Source of the DNA: UBA4742 sp963773335
Lineage (GTDB): Bacteria > Actinomycetota > Acidimicrobiia > Acidimicrobiales > Acidimicrobilacustridaceae
NCBI GenBank assembly: GCA_963773335.1
Contig: CAVZAT010000006.1
Location: forward strand, 186,001 to 250,000
Length of the DNA: 64,000 nt
Reading direction: 5' to 3'
The notes under the pieces were generated by a model. It saw nothing but the letters and a program-made list of their open reading frames with translations. It had not been told where the DNA came from and made no database searches. The translations under genes and the position numbers were made by a program. Numbering within the stretch: position 1 is the stretch's first letter; the number at the start of each line of letters is the position of its first letter. Of this stretch, positions 33,764-43,163 are shown in pieces.

Positions 33764-34933
33764 GTGCACCTCGCCTACACCCCCGAACAGGACGCGCTGC
33801 GCCAGGAGCTGCGGGAGTACTTCGCCGGGATCGTCACCCCGGAGGTGGCCGAGGAGATGTCGCGGGGCGACATGGGCGGCCCGGCCTGCCTGGAAGCCGT
33901 GCGCCAGATGGGCCGTGACAACTGGCTGGCCGTGAGCTGGCCGGCCGAGGTGGGCGGTCGGGACCTGTCGCTCATGGAGCAGCTCATCTTCATGGACGAG
34001 GCCCACCGGGCCGGAGCGCCGGTGCCACTGCTCACCGTCAACACGGTGGGCCAGACCCTGCTCCAGCACGGCACCGACGAGCAGCGCCAGCGGTTCCTGC
34101 CTGCCATCCTGCGGGGCGAGATCCACTTCTCCATCGGCTACACCGAACCCGGGTCGGGGACCGACCTGGCCTCGCTGCAGACCCGGGCGGTGCGTGACGG
34201 CGACGAGTGGGTCATCAACGGCCAGAAGGTGTTCACCTCCCTGGCCGGGTTCGCCACCCACATCTGGCTGGCGGCCCGCACCGATCCCGACGTCCCCAAG
34301 CACAAGGGCATCTCCATCTTCGTGGTCCCCACCGACACGCCGGGCTTCTCGTGGCAGCCGCTGCACACCATCTCGGCGGCCGAGACCACCTCGACCTTCT
34401 ACGAGAACGTGCGGGTGCCCCATGCCAACCTCATCGGCGAGCTCAACGGCGGCTGGCACCTCATCACCAACCAGCTCAACTACGAGCGGGTGTCCATCGC
34501 CCTGCCCAGCTGGGCCCAGCACGCCTACGAGCAGGTGGTCGAGTGGGCCAAGGAGACGAAGCTGGCCGACGGCCGCCGGGTGATCGACCAGGAGTGGGTC
34601 CAGATCAGCCTGGCCCGGTGCCGGGCCCGCATCGAGTACCTGGTGCTGCTGAACTGGAAGGCGGCCAGCGGCGGGACCCTCGATCCCGGTCTGGCGTCGG
34701 CCACCAAGGTGTACGGCACCGAGCTCTACCTGGAGAGCACCAAGGCCCTGCTCGACATCGTGGGCCAGGCCGGGTACCTGCGGGGCGATTCGCCCGGCGC
34801 GGTGCTGTCCGGCCAGCTCGAGCGGGCCTACCAGACGCATCTGATCCTGACCTTCGGCGGCGGGACCAACGAGGTCCAACGCGACCTCATCGCCCTGTTC
34901 GCGCTGGGCATGCCCCGCGTGCCCCGACACTGA
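33764..34933 (+). CDS. Acyl-CoA dehydrogenase, FadE26/ChsE4-like subunit
   Basis: 389 residues, GTG start. FSIGYTEPGSGTDLASLQTRA, NGQKVFTSL, VTNQLNYERV-type segment and the closing LTFGGGTNEVQRDLIALFALGMPR follow mycobacterial FadE26 along its length. FadE26 forms a heterotetramer with FadE27 (ChsE4-ChsE5), an FAD enzyme that removes 2 H from the C27/C24 steroid side-chain CoA ester. The FadE27-like gene follows after 16 bp. Cytosolic. Confidence 0.88.
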   Translation: MHLAYTPEQDALRQELREYFAGIVTPEVAEEMSRGDMGGPACLEAVRQMGRDNWLAVSWPAEVGGRDLSLMEQLIFMDEAHRAGAPVPLLTVNTVGQTLLQHGTDEQRQRFLPAILRGEIHFSIGYTEPGSGTDLASLQTRAVRDGDEWVINGQKVFTSLAGFATHIWLAARTDPDVPKHKGISIFVVPTDTPGFSWQPLHTISAAETTSTFYENVRVPHANLIGELNGGWHLITNQLNYERVSIALPSWAQHAYEQVVEWAKETKLADGRRVIDQEWVQISLARCRARIEYLVLLNWKAASGGTLDPGLASATKVYGTELYLESTKALLDIVGQAGYLRGDSPGAVLSGQLERAYQTHLILTFGGGTNEVQRDLIALFALGMPRVPRH

Positions 34934-34949
34934 GACCTCCGGAGCCACC

Positions 34950-36139
34950 ATGGACTTCACCTTCAGCGACGATCAGCAGGCCATCGCCGACCTGGCCGCC
35001 CAGATCCTGGGCGACAAGATCACCCACAGCTCGCTGCGGGCCCTGGAACAGACCGTCGACGACGGTCGACCAGCGGCGGTCGGTGACGACGGTCATCGAG
35101 TGGAGCGGTTCGCGGCCGATGCCTGGTCCGAGTTGGCCAAGGCCGATCTGTTGGGCATCGGCCTGCCCGGCCGACGTGGGCGGCGGAGGCTATGGCGTCA
35201 TGGGCGCCGCCCTGGTCCTCACCGAGATCGGGCGCACCGCGGCTCCCGTGCCGTACCTGGCCTCGATCGTGGCCGGTGCCATGACCGTGGCCGACTTCGC
35301 CACCGCGGCACCGCGGGCGGCACTGCTCCACGACGTCATCGCCGGCCGGCGCTTCCTGACCGCCGCGCTGGCCGAACCGGGCGTGGCCCTGGCCCCCGAC
35401 GTGCCCTGCCACGACGGCCACGCCGGCCGCGGACCGCTGGCGTCTGGACGGGACCAAGACCTTCGTGCCCTGGGTGTCTCGCGTTATCGACGGGGACTCG
35501 CCCGAGGCTCGGGGCCGGGTGCTCGTGCCCGCCACCACTCCAGATGGCTCGGTGATCGTGGCGCTGGTCGATCCGGGCGCGGTGGGGGTGACGGTGGTCG
35601 ATCTCGACCTGACCGACGGGTGGCCCGAGAGCGACCTGGTGCTCGATGGCGTGACGGTGGAGGCCGCCGACGTGCTGGAGGGCGACGGGCGGGTCATCAC
35701 CACCTCGATGATCGACCGGGTCACCGCCGGGCTGTGCGCCACCCAAGCCGGTGTGAGCGCCGCCGCGTTGCGCCTCACCGCCACCTACACCACCGAACGA
35801 CGCCAGTTCGGCTCGCCCATCGCCACCTTCCAGGCCGTCGCCCAGCGGGCGGCCGACGCCTACATCGACACTCAGGGCATCCAGTTCACGGCCTGGCAGG
35901 CGGCCTGGCGGCTGGACGAGGGGCTCGACGCCGCCGACGAGCTGGACATCGCCAAGTTCTGGGCCGCGGAGGCGGGGAGCCGGGTGGCCGATGCCGCTCA
36001 GCACCTCCACGGCGGCATCGGCGTGGACACGGACTACCCGTTGCACCGCTACTACCGACTGGCCAAGCACCTCGAGCTCACCCTGGGCGGGCGCACGGAA
36101 CGGCTGCGTCGCCTGGGTGCCCGGATGGCGGCGACATGA
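34950..36139 (+). CDS. Acyl-CoA dehydrogenase, FadE27/ChsE5-like subunit, two frameshifts near 35168 and 35405
   Basis: About 395 residues after removing two bases. The three frames carry MDFTFSDDQQAIADLAAQIL, then GGGGYGVMGAALVLTEIGR with VPYLASIVAG, then RRQFGSPIATFQAVAQRAAD, FWAAEAGSRVADAAQHLHGG and GVDTDYPLHRYYRLAKHLEL. The last parts closely follow FadE27, the partner of FadE26. Its place directly after the FadE26-like gene supports an alpha2beta2 enzyme for side-chain dehydrogenation. The stop overlaps the next ATG by 4 bp. Confidence 0.8.
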
Positions 36140-36940
36140 GCGACCACGGTTCTCGCGGCCCGCGGCTGGCCGCCATCACCGGATCGGCCTCGGGCATCGG
36201 CGCGGCCGTGAGGGCCCGGCTCGAGGCCGAGGGCTGGGACGTCATCGGGGTCGACCTGGCTGGCCAGGAGGTCGAGGCCGATCTGTCGACCCCGGCGGGC
36301 CGGTCTGGTGCGGTCACCGATGTCCTGGCCCGGGCCGGCGCCGACTCGACGGCTCCGACCCTCGACGCGGTGGTGGCCTGCGCCGGCCTCGGACCTCAGG
36401 TTCCAGACCGCCAGACGCTGGTGTCGGTCAACTACTTCGGCGCGGTGGTCCTGCTCGACGGCCTGCTCCCGGCGCTGGCCGCCAGTCCTGGATCTGCGGC
36501 GGTGGCCATCTGCTCCAACTCCATCTCGGTGACGCCGATGCCCGACCAACGACTGGTCGAGCTGATGGTGGCCGGCGACGAGACCGCGGCGCTGGAGCTG
36601 GCCCCCGATCTGGACGGTCCCACCGTCTACGCCATGACCAAGCTGGCCCTGGGCCGGGCGCTGCGGGCGCGGGTGCAGCCGCTGGGCCGACCAACACGTG
36701 CGCCTGAACCTGGTCGCGCCCGGGCCGGTGCAGACCCCCCTGTTCCAGGGGACTCTCGACGACCCGGTGCTGGGCCCGCTGGTGGGCATGTTGCCCGTGC
36801 CCATGGGCCGGCCGTCCTCCGCCGAGGAGATCGCCGGACCCATCGCCTTCCTGTTGTCCCCCGATGCCGCCATGATCCACGGCTCGGTCCTGTTCGTCGA
36901 CGGGGGCAGCGATGCCCTGCTCAGGAGAGACCATGTCTGA
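36136..36940 (+). CDS. 3alpha-hydroxysteroid dehydrogenase/carbonyl reductase-like SDR, frameshift near 36689
   Basis: About 267 residues after removing one base. ITGSASGIGAAV, VDLAGQEVEADLSTPAGR, VACAGLGPQ, SVNYFGAVVLLDGLLPAL and the YAMTK active site resemble Comamonas 3alpha-HSD/carbonyl reductase, including its short nucleotide-binding loop. The second frame has RLNLVAPGPVQTPLFQGTL and SVLFVDGG. It may act on a steroid 3-hydroxyl/3-keto group. The ATG overlaps the FadE27-like stop, and its own stop overlaps the EchA19-like start. Confidence 0.8.
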
Positions 36941-37769
36941 CCACCCGACCACCCCGCCCCCACCGACCGAGGAGGAGCCCCACGCCATCTTCGAGCACGA
37001 GGGCCACGTGGCCACCCTCACGCTCAACCGTCCCGCCAAGCGCAACGCCCTGTCCGGCGAGATGCTGGTGCGGATGTACGACGCCTGGGTGGAGGTGGAC
37101 TCCAACCCCGACATCCGGGTGCTGATCGTGACCGGCGCCGGTGGGAACTTCTGCTCGGGCGCCGACCTCAAGGCCATGGCCGGCGGCTACGGCGACGCGC
37201 CCACCGAGTGGTCCGAGCGCATCGCCGCCGACGGCGACCTGCACTGGAAGGCCCTGCTGCGCCACTTCATCCCCGACAAGCCCATCATCGCCGCGGTGGA
37301 GGGCTACGCCGTGGCCGGGGGAACCGAGATCCTGCAGGCCATGGACATCCGGGTGGCCGGCGAGAGCGCCACCTTCGGCGTGGCCGAGGTGCGGCGCGGG
37401 CTGTTCCCGCTCGGCGGTTCCACCGTGCGACTGTCCCGCCAGATCCCCTACACCATCGCCGCCGATCTGCTGTTGACGGGCCGGTTCGTGCCGGCGGCCG
37501 AGGCCAAGGAGATCGGGCTCATCGGCTACGTGGTGCCCGATGGCCAGGCCCTGGCCAAGGCCCACGAGATCGCGGAGACCATCGCCGCCAACGGTCCGCT
37601 GGCCGTGCAGGCCGTGCTCAAGTCCATGCGAGCCACCCGTGAGCTGCCCGAGAAGGAGGGCCTGGCCCTCGAGCTCGAGTACGGTTGGCCGATCTTCGCC
37701 ACCGAGGACGCCAAGGAGGGCCCGACGGCGTTCGCCGAGAAACGGGCCCCGAACTTCACGGGCCGCTGA
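36933..37769 (+). CDS. Enoyl-CoA hydratase, EchA19-like
   Basis: 278 residues, ATG after AGGAGAG and overlapping the previous stop. NFCSGADLKAMAGG supplies the oxyanion hole, GGTEILQAMDIRVAGESATF the second helix with the family Glu. RRGLFPLGGSTVRLSRQIPY and the tail DAKEGPTAFAEKRAPNFTGR are strikingly like M. tuberculosis EchA19, which hydrates the C22-ene of steroid side-chain CoA esters. It follows the FadE pair, as expected for the next step. Confidence 0.87.
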   Translation: MSDHPTTPPPPTEEEPHAIFEHEGHVATLTLNRPAKRNALSGEMLVRMYDAWVEVDSNPDIRVLIVTGAGGNFCSGADLKAMAGGYGDAPTEWSERIAADGDLHWKALLRHFIPDKPIIAAVEGYAVAGGTEILQAMDIRVAGESATFGVAEVRRGLFPLGGSTVRLSRQIPYTIAADLLLTGRFVPAAEAKEIGLIGYVVPDGQALAKAHEIAETIAANGPLAVQAVLKSMRATRELPEKEGLALELEYGWPIFATEDAKEGPTAFAEKRAPNFTGR

Positions 37770-37895
37770 CCCGACCGCCGTCGGCTGCGCCGGGCGGAGT
37801 CGCCCCGGTGATCGGGCCGGGGGAGGGCTGGGAGCAGGGCACCTGATGGACCCCTAGTGTGGAGGGTGTCCGCCGCGGAGCAAGGGGCTAGGGCG

Positions 37896-39239
37896 ATGAA
37901 AGTCAGCCGGAACGAGAAGGCCGCCATCAGTCTGGGCGCGATCGAACTGATCTGCCTGTTCCTGTTCTGGATGGGCCTCGCCGGGGCCCTGGCGCTGGGT
38001 CTGGCCCTCATCGCCACCGTCTCGTGGGTGGTGACCCTTCGCCTCACCCATCCCCGACTCCGTCATCTCCCCGCGCTCGAACGGTTGGGCCTGGGCCCCG
38101 AGCCGCCCACACCGGCGCGGTCGGCTCGACCCGAGCCGCCCGGCCCGGTCCGTCCTACGGCCCGTTCGGCACCGGGTCGCACCTCCGGTTCCCCGACCCG
38201 ACCCGGGGTTTCGGACGCCTCGATCCCGCACACCGAGGGCACCACGGGTGTGGTCGATCCGGTCGAGGGGTCGTCGGTGGTGGTGCCGGCCGATCCGCAG
38301 ACCCAGGCCGCGCTGGCGGCCCAGCGGGCCGAGCGTGAGCAAGCTCGGGCCACCGAGCGCGAGCGTCTGCGCCGGGCCCGCGACTTGGCCCGCGAAGAGG
38401 AGCAGACCCGCAAGCAACGGCAGCGCCAAGAGGCGGAGGCCGCCCGCCGTGCTGCGGCCGAGGCCCGCGACGAGGCGGAACGCATCCGGCGTCAGGAGGC
38501 GGAGGCGGCCCAGGCGGCCGAGCAGGCCGAGCGTGAGGCGGCGGAGGCCGAGGCCGAGCGTCAGGCGGCCGACGCGGCGCGGCGGGCAGAGCTCGAGCGC
38601 CAGGAGCTGCTGGCCGAGGAGGCCCGGCTCAAGGAGCTGATCGCGGACGAGGAGCGTGAGCGGGCCCGTCTGGAGGAGCAGGTCCAAGCCCGCCGCCTGG
38701 CCGACGAGCAGGCGCTGCGCGAAGCGGAGCAGGAAGCTGCTCACCAGGCCGCCGAGCGGGCCCGTCTGGAGGCCGAGGCGCTGGCGCGCCGCGCCGCGGA
38801 AGCCGACGCCCGTCGAGTCGCAGAAGAGGCCGAGCGCGCTCGCCTGGCCGGCGAGCAGGCTGAGGCCGAGGCGGCGGAACGGGCACGTCTGGCCGACGAG
38901 CAGGCTGAGGCCGAGGCGGCGGAACGGGCACGTCTGGCCGACGAGCAGGCTGAGGTTGCCCGTCAGACCGAGGAGCGCGCCACGCGCGACGCAGCCCAAC
39001 TCGAGGTCGAGGCTCGGCGGCTGGCTGAGGATCGAGCGACGTCGCCGGCGCCGGATACATCGGTCTCGACCAACACTCAGGAGGTCATCGACTGGGAGTC
39101 GGTGACCAGCGACCAGGACATCCTGGCGGCCAGCGAAGTGGCCGCGCTCGATCCTGCCGCCGAGAGCGCGGCGACCGAGGCGCGCGACAAGGCGCGCCTG
39201 TTGAACCAGGTGCGCCTGCGCCTCAGCGACTACGAGTGA
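37896..39239 (+). CDS. Membrane-anchored Ala/Glu-rich coiled-coil protein
   Basis: 447 residues, ATG 37896. Two adjacent hydrophobic helices (about 10-50) are followed by a Pro/Ser-rich linker and then a long coiled coil of about 280 residues rich in Ala, Glu and Arg, TolA-like in composition only. A 15-residue unit (EQAEAEAAERARLAD) is exactly repeated in tandem within it. The tail (VIDWESVTSDQDILAASEVAAL) is non-repetitive and may be a binding site. Possibly a scaffold or envelope-organising protein. No homologue recognised. Confidence 0.75.
   Translation: MKVSRNEKAAISLGAIELICLFLFWMGLAGALALGLALIATVSWVVTLRLTHPRLRHLPALERLGLGPEPPTPARSARPEPPGPVRPTARSAPGRTSGSPTRPGVSDASIPHTEGTTGVVDPVEGSSVVVPADPQTQAALAAQRAEREQARATERERLRRARDLAREEEQTRKQRQRQEAEAARRAAAEARDEAERIRRQEAEAAQAAEQAEREAAEAEAERQAADAARRAELERQELLAEEARLKELIADEERERARLEEQVQARRLADEQALREAEQEAAHQAAERARLEAEALARRAAEADARRVAEEAERARLAGEQAEAEAAERARLADEQAEAEAAERARLADEQAEVARQTEERATRDAAQLEVEARRLAEDRATSPAPDTSVSTNTQEVIDWESVTSDQDILAASEVAALDPAAESAATEARDKARLLNQVRLRLSDYE
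38853..38953 (+). repeat. 45-bp in-frame tandem repeat in the coiled coil
   Basis: Two exact 45-bp units (38853-38897, 38898-38942) plus the start of a third. In frame, so the coiled coil can lengthen by 15 residues per copy. Confidence 0.9.
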
Positions 39240-39306
39240 CCCAACACCAGACCGACGCTGCGAGGGTGGGCCGAACGGCTGCCTCGTAGTGGTCTCGAGC
39301 GGCGTG

Positions 39307-39755
39307 TCAGCAGGTGACCGTGAGATAGCAGTTGACGTTGGTGTCGGTCTCGGCCGAGTTGAGGATACGTACGTACACCCCGGTCACATCATTGAGTCGT
39401 GGTTCGGCGAGGACTGTGTAGGGACTGTCGAATGGGGCGACGGAGGCGGCGCAGGTCGAGACGTCGCGGTCGAAGTTCACCTGGTATCGGCCGGTGGAGA
39501 GTTGTTGGCTCGCCGTGGTTCGCGAACCCAATAGCGTGTCCCGGTGGATGCGATCTCGGCGAACATGGGCAGGACGTAGTAGCCGTCGACATCGATGGCC
39601 GCGGCGGCGGCCGCCGCGGTCGGGCCGCCACAGCCGCTGGCGACGCTGCCCTGGCCCGCGAACCCGGTGGAGCCGGCCACGTGGAAGCTGCGCACCGCGC
39701 CGGTGGCCAGTCGTCCCCCGGCGGTCCGGGTGTCGCGAATTGCCGTCCGACGCAC
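39307..39755 (-). pseudogene. Remnant of a secreted actinobacterial cell-surface-type protein
   Basis: Two pieces in different frames: DTRTAGGRLATGAVRSFHVAG ... ASGCGGP (upstream), and STGRYQVNFDRDVSTCAASV ... GVYVRILNSAETDT ... YLTVTC (downstream). Both resemble parts of large secreted actinobacterial repeat proteins. There is no signal peptide, and the frame breaks near 39540. A stop closes the upstream frame near 39793. Probably the degraded 3' end of a larger gene; an error-split small gene is less likely. Confidence 0.5.
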
Positions 39756-39844
39756 ACGCCTGAAGGCAACACTCGACCCTCGTCACGCCAGAGGACATGG
39801 CGATAGGTCTAGCGGCGCGGCCGTTCCCGCCGGGCCGCCACGGT

Positions 39845-39860
39845 GGGTGCCCCAGCACCC
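39845..39860 (-). terminator. Hairpin GGGTGC-CCCA-GCACCC
   Basis: A perfect 6-bp stem with a 4-nt loop, 25 bp after the minus-strand aldehyde dehydrogenase stop. No U-tract. Confidence 0.35.
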
Positions 39861-39884
39861 GGCGTGGGCTCGCTGATGAACGGG

Positions 39885-41336
39885 TCAACCGACCTGGTAG
39901 TCGCCGGGCAGGTTGATGGTCTTGTCCTCGAGGTAGGCCTCCAGGCCCTCGGGGCCGAGCTCGCGGCCCACGCCCGACGCCTTGTAGCCGCCGAAGGGCG
40001 AGCCGAAGTCCATCCCGAAGCCGTTCACCGTGTAGGTGCCGGTGCGCACCCGCCGGGCGATGTCGATGCCCTTCTCCACATCCGCGGTCCACACCGTGCC
40101 TGACAGGCCGTAGTTGCTGTCGTTGGCGATCCCCACTGCGTCGTCGGTGGAGTCGTAGGGGATCAGTGACAGCACCGGGCCGAAGATCTCCTCCTGGGCG
40201 ATGGTCATCGAGTTGTCCACGTCGGCGAACAGGGTCGGCTCCACGAACCAGCCCTTGTCGAGCCCCGCCGGTCGGCCGCCGCCCACCACCAGCGTGGCGC
40301 CCTCGGAGCGGCCCTTGGCGATGTAGCCCTCGACCCGATCGCGCTGGCGCTCGGCCACCAGTGGCCCGCACAGCACTTCGGGATCGTGGGGATCGCCGAC
40401 CTTGTAGGCGGCCACGGCCTCGGCCAGCGCGTCGCGCACCTCGGCGTAGCGGTTGCGGCTGGCCAGGATGCGGGTCTGGGCCACGCAGGCCTGGCCGTTG
40501 TTCATCATGCCGGCGTCGACGAGCGGGCCGATGGTGGCCGCGAGATCGGCGTCGTCGCAGATGATGGCGGCCGACTTGCCACCCAGCTCGAGGGTGCAGC
40601 GCTTGAGCTGCTCGCCGCAGATGGCGCCGATCTTGCGACCGGCCGCCGTCGAGCCGGTGAACGAGACCTTGTCGATGTCGGGATGGCGCACCAGGTGCTC
40701 GCCCACCTCGCGATCGGCTGACACGATGTTGACCACGCCAGCCGGCAGGCCTGCCGTCTCGAGGATCTCGGCCAACACGTTGGCGTCCAGCGGAGTCTCG
40801 GGAGCCGGCTTCAACACGATGGTCGAGCCCGAGGCCAGGGCCGGGGCCAGCTTGAGCATCACGATGAACAGCGGCACGTTCCAGGGGATGATGCCGGCGG
40901 CCACGCCCACCGGCTCCTTGCGCACCAGGGTCGGGCCGAGCATGCCCTGGCGGGTCTGCTCGAACTCGAACTCGCGGGCCAGCCCCGTGAAGAAGTCGAG
41001 CACGGCGGTGGCGGCGAACACCTGGCCCATGATCGAGAACAGGTAGGGGGCGCCGTTCTCGTCGGAGATCAGCGAGGCGAACTCGTCGGTCCGGGCGGTG
41101 ATGGCGGCCGAGACGGCAGCCATGATGTCTGCCCGCTCGGCTGGCGTCATGCGCGGCCAGGGTCCGAGGTCGAAGGCTTCGCGGGCCGCGGCCACGGCCT
41201 TGTCCATGTCCGCGGTGGTGGACACGGGGACTCGCCCGACCACCTCCTCGGTGGCGGGGGAGATGACGTCGAGGGTGTCGGAACCTGTGGGCTCCACCCA
41301 CTTGCCCCCGATGAAGAACGAGTCGTAGGTCTGCAT
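39885..41336 (-). CDS. NAD(P)-dependent aldehyde dehydrogenase
   Basis: 483 residues from ATG 41336. IIPWNVPLF, GSTIVLKPAPETPLDA, FTGSTAAGRKIG, catalytic Glu in LELGGKSAA, catalytic Cys in NNGQACVAQTR, EEIFGPVLSLIPYD and FGGYKASGVGRELG are all present and in one frame. It lies 64 bp after the FadD19-like gene on the same strand, behind the KstR-like site at 43057. A fitting role is oxidation of the side-chain aldehyde made by the P450 to the acid that FadD19 activates. Confidence 0.92.
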   Translation of the reverse strand: MQTYDSFFIGGKWVEPTGSDTLDVISPATEEVVGRVPVSTTADMDKAVAAAREAFDLGPWPRMTPAERADIMAAVSAAITARTDEFASLISDENGAPYLFSIMGQVFAATAVLDFFTGLAREFEFEQTRQGMLGPTLVRKEPVGVAAGIIPWNVPLFIVMLKLAPALASGSTIVLKPAPETPLDANVLAEILETAGLPAGVVNIVSADREVGEHLVRHPDIDKVSFTGSTAAGRKIGAICGEQLKRCTLELGGKSAAIICDDADLAATIGPLVDAGMMNNGQACVAQTRILASRNRYAEVRDALAEAVAAYKVGDPHDPEVLCGPLVAERQRDRVEGYIAKGRSEGATLVVGGGRPAGLDKGWFVEPTLFADVDNSMTIAQEEIFGPVLSLIPYDSTDDAVGIANDSNYGLSGTVWTADVEKGIDIARRVRTGTYTVNGFGMDFGSPFGGYKASGVGRELGPEGLEAYLEDKTINLPGDYQVG

Positions 41337-41400
41337 TGCTGGGAAATCCCCCTGTTGTCTGTGGGCGGCCTCGCTGCGCTCGGCAGCTCGGGTGGATGGA

Positions 41401-43047
41401 CTACGCGTCTGCGGCTTGCTTGGCCGCCTCGGAGGCGGCGAGATCGAGGGCCCAGGGATAGTCGGGTTTGCCGCTCGGTGAGCGGAGGACCTCGTCCACG
41501 GTGACGACCAAGCGTGGCAGCTTGTAGCCGGCCAGGCGCTCCCGGGCGTGACGTTCGAGGTCGTCGAGGTCGATGTCATGGCCCTCGCGCACCTCGATCA
41601 GGGCGGTCACCCGCTGGCCCCAGCGCTCGTCGGGAGCGCCCACCACGATGGCGTCGAACACGTCGGGATGGGCCTTGAGGGCCGACTCGACCTCCTCCGG
41701 GAAGACCTTCTCGCCGCCGGTGTTGATGCACACCGAGCCCCGGCCCAGCAGGGTGATCCGCCCGTCGGCCTCGATGGTGGCGAAGTCGCCGGGCACCGAG
41801 TAGCGCCGGCCGTCGGCTGCCACCAGGAAGGTGGACGCCGTCTTGGCCTCGTCCTTGTAGTACCCGATGGGGATGTTGCCCCCCCGAGCCAGCCTCCCGA
41901 TCACGCCGGAGCCGGGTTCGACCAGGTTCAGGTCGTCGTCGAGCACCACGGTGTCGAGCCCGGGCGAGACCGTCGGGCCGCCGCCCTTCATGGCCGTCTG
42001 GTCCTTGGACACGGTGCCGATGCCGGTGAAGCCGGCCTCGGTGGCGCCGGTCGAGTCGGTGAGCACCAGGTCGGGGAACCGTTCCAGGAACCGGTCCTTC
42101 ACCGTCGGTGAGAACACCGCCGCACTCGAGCTCAGGCTGATGAAGGCCGACAGGTCGAGCTCCTCACCCTCGCGCTCCAGGTCGTCGAGCGCTTCGATCA
42201 GTGGTCGCCCCATGGCGTCGCCCACGATCAGGATCGAGTTCACCCCGTGGCGCGACACCACCCGCCACACGTCGTGGGCGTCGAACTTCTCCACCAGCAC
42301 GTTGCGGTTCCCCTGGAACAGCTGCATGAGGCAGCTGGCGAAGGCGGCGCCGTGCATGAGCGGCGGGGTGGAGAGGAAGGTGAGCTGGCCAGGCGAGGCC
42401 TCGGCGTTGCGGGCGTGGAACCACTCGTCGGGCACCTTCTCGTGGGTGAAGAAGTCGGTGCCTCCGATCAGCGCGTAGAAGATGTCCTCGGCCCGCCACA
42501 TCACGCCCTTGGGCATGCCCGTTGTCCCGCCCGTGTAGATCATCACGATGTCGTCGCCCGAGCGCTCGGGGAAATCCCGCTCGGGTGACCCGGCGGCCAG
42601 GGCGTCGTCGTAGGACACCGGGGCGAGACCGGCCTGCGAGGCGGCGGACCCGTCGGGGATCATCACCAGGTTCTTCAGCTGCGGCAGGCTCTCGATGACC
42701 GCGGCGACCCGGGGGCCGAACTCTTGTCGGTAGACCAGGCCCTTGAGATCGGCGTTGTCGAACAGGTAGGCCAGCTCGGCCTCGACGTAGCGGTAGTTGA
42801 TGTTGATGGGCACGGCCCGGATCTTGAAGATCGCCAGCAGCGCCTCGATCCACTCCAGGCTGTTGGCGGCGTAGATGCCCACATGGTCGCCCGGTTCGAT
42901 CCCGGTGGCGGCCAGATGGTGCGCCAGCCGGTTGCTGTGGGCCTCGAGCTCCCCGAAGGTGCGGCTCTCGTCGCCGCAGAGCAGGGCGATCCGGTCGGGG
43001 ATCAGGTCGGCCGTGTGCTCGAAGAGGTCGGCCAGGTTGTACGGCAT
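41401..43047 (-). CDS. FadD19-like steroid side-chain acyl-CoA ligase
   Basis: 548 residues from ATG 43047 (homology starts at MPYNLADLFEHTADL). IYTGGTTGMPKGVMW, ININYRYVEAELAYLFDNAD, GSPERDF, DSTGATEAG, LARGGNIPIGYYKDE, INTGGEKVFPEEVESAL and SPSGKPDYPW are very close to FadD19. It should make the CoA ester of a C24-C27 steroid side-chain acid. A KstR-like operator ends 10 bp before the start codon, and the aldehyde dehydrogenase follows. Ala/Lys-rich C-terminus. Confidence 0.88.
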   Translation of the reverse strand: MPYNLADLFEHTADLIPDRIALLCGDESRTFGELEAHSNRLAHHLAATGIEPGDHVGIYAANSLEWIEALLAIFKIRAVPININYRYVEAELAYLFDNADLKGLVYRQEFGPRVAAVIESLPQLKNLVMIPDGSAASQAGLAPVSYDDALAAGSPERDFPERSGDDIVMIYTGGTTGMPKGVMWRAEDIFYALIGGTDFFTHEKVPDEWFHARNAEASPGQLTFLSTPPLMHGAAFASCLMQLFQGNRNVLVEKFDAHDVWRVVSRHGVNSILIVGDAMGRPLIEALDDLEREGEELDLSAFISLSSSAAVFSPTVKDRFLERFPDLVLTDSTGATEAGFTGIGTVSKDQTAMKGGGPTVSPGLDTVVLDDDLNLVEPGSGVIGRLARGGNIPIGYYKDEAKTASTFLVAADGRRYSVPGDFATIEADGRITLLGRGSVCINTGGEKVFPEEVESALKAHPDVFDAIVVGAPDERWGQRVTALIEVREGHDIDLDDLERHARERLAGYKLPRLVVTVDEVLRSPSGKPDYPWALDLAASEAAKQAADA

Positions 43048-43056
43048 GGGCGTAAG

Positions 43057-43070
43057 TAGAACACGTTCCA
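43057..43070. promoter_or_regulatory. KstR-like operator TAGAACACGTTCCA
   Basis: Matches all fixed positions of TNNAACNNGTTNNA. It lies 10 bp upstream of the FadD19-like ATG (minus strand) and 94 bp before the divergent esterase gene. Confidence 0.72.
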
Positions 43071-43163
43071 CCAGGCTCCTCAACTGGGCCCGGTGGCGGG
43101 GGGCACGGAGCCGGCCCGGTCCGGACATGGCGTTCGACCGGGTCGGGCGGGCACACTGGAGCC

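Noticed and set aside
41337..41579. N-terminal extension of the aldehyde dehydrogenase into the ligase gene
   Set aside because: The extension is the antisense/alternative frame of the FadD19-like gene; family homology begins at ATG 41336.
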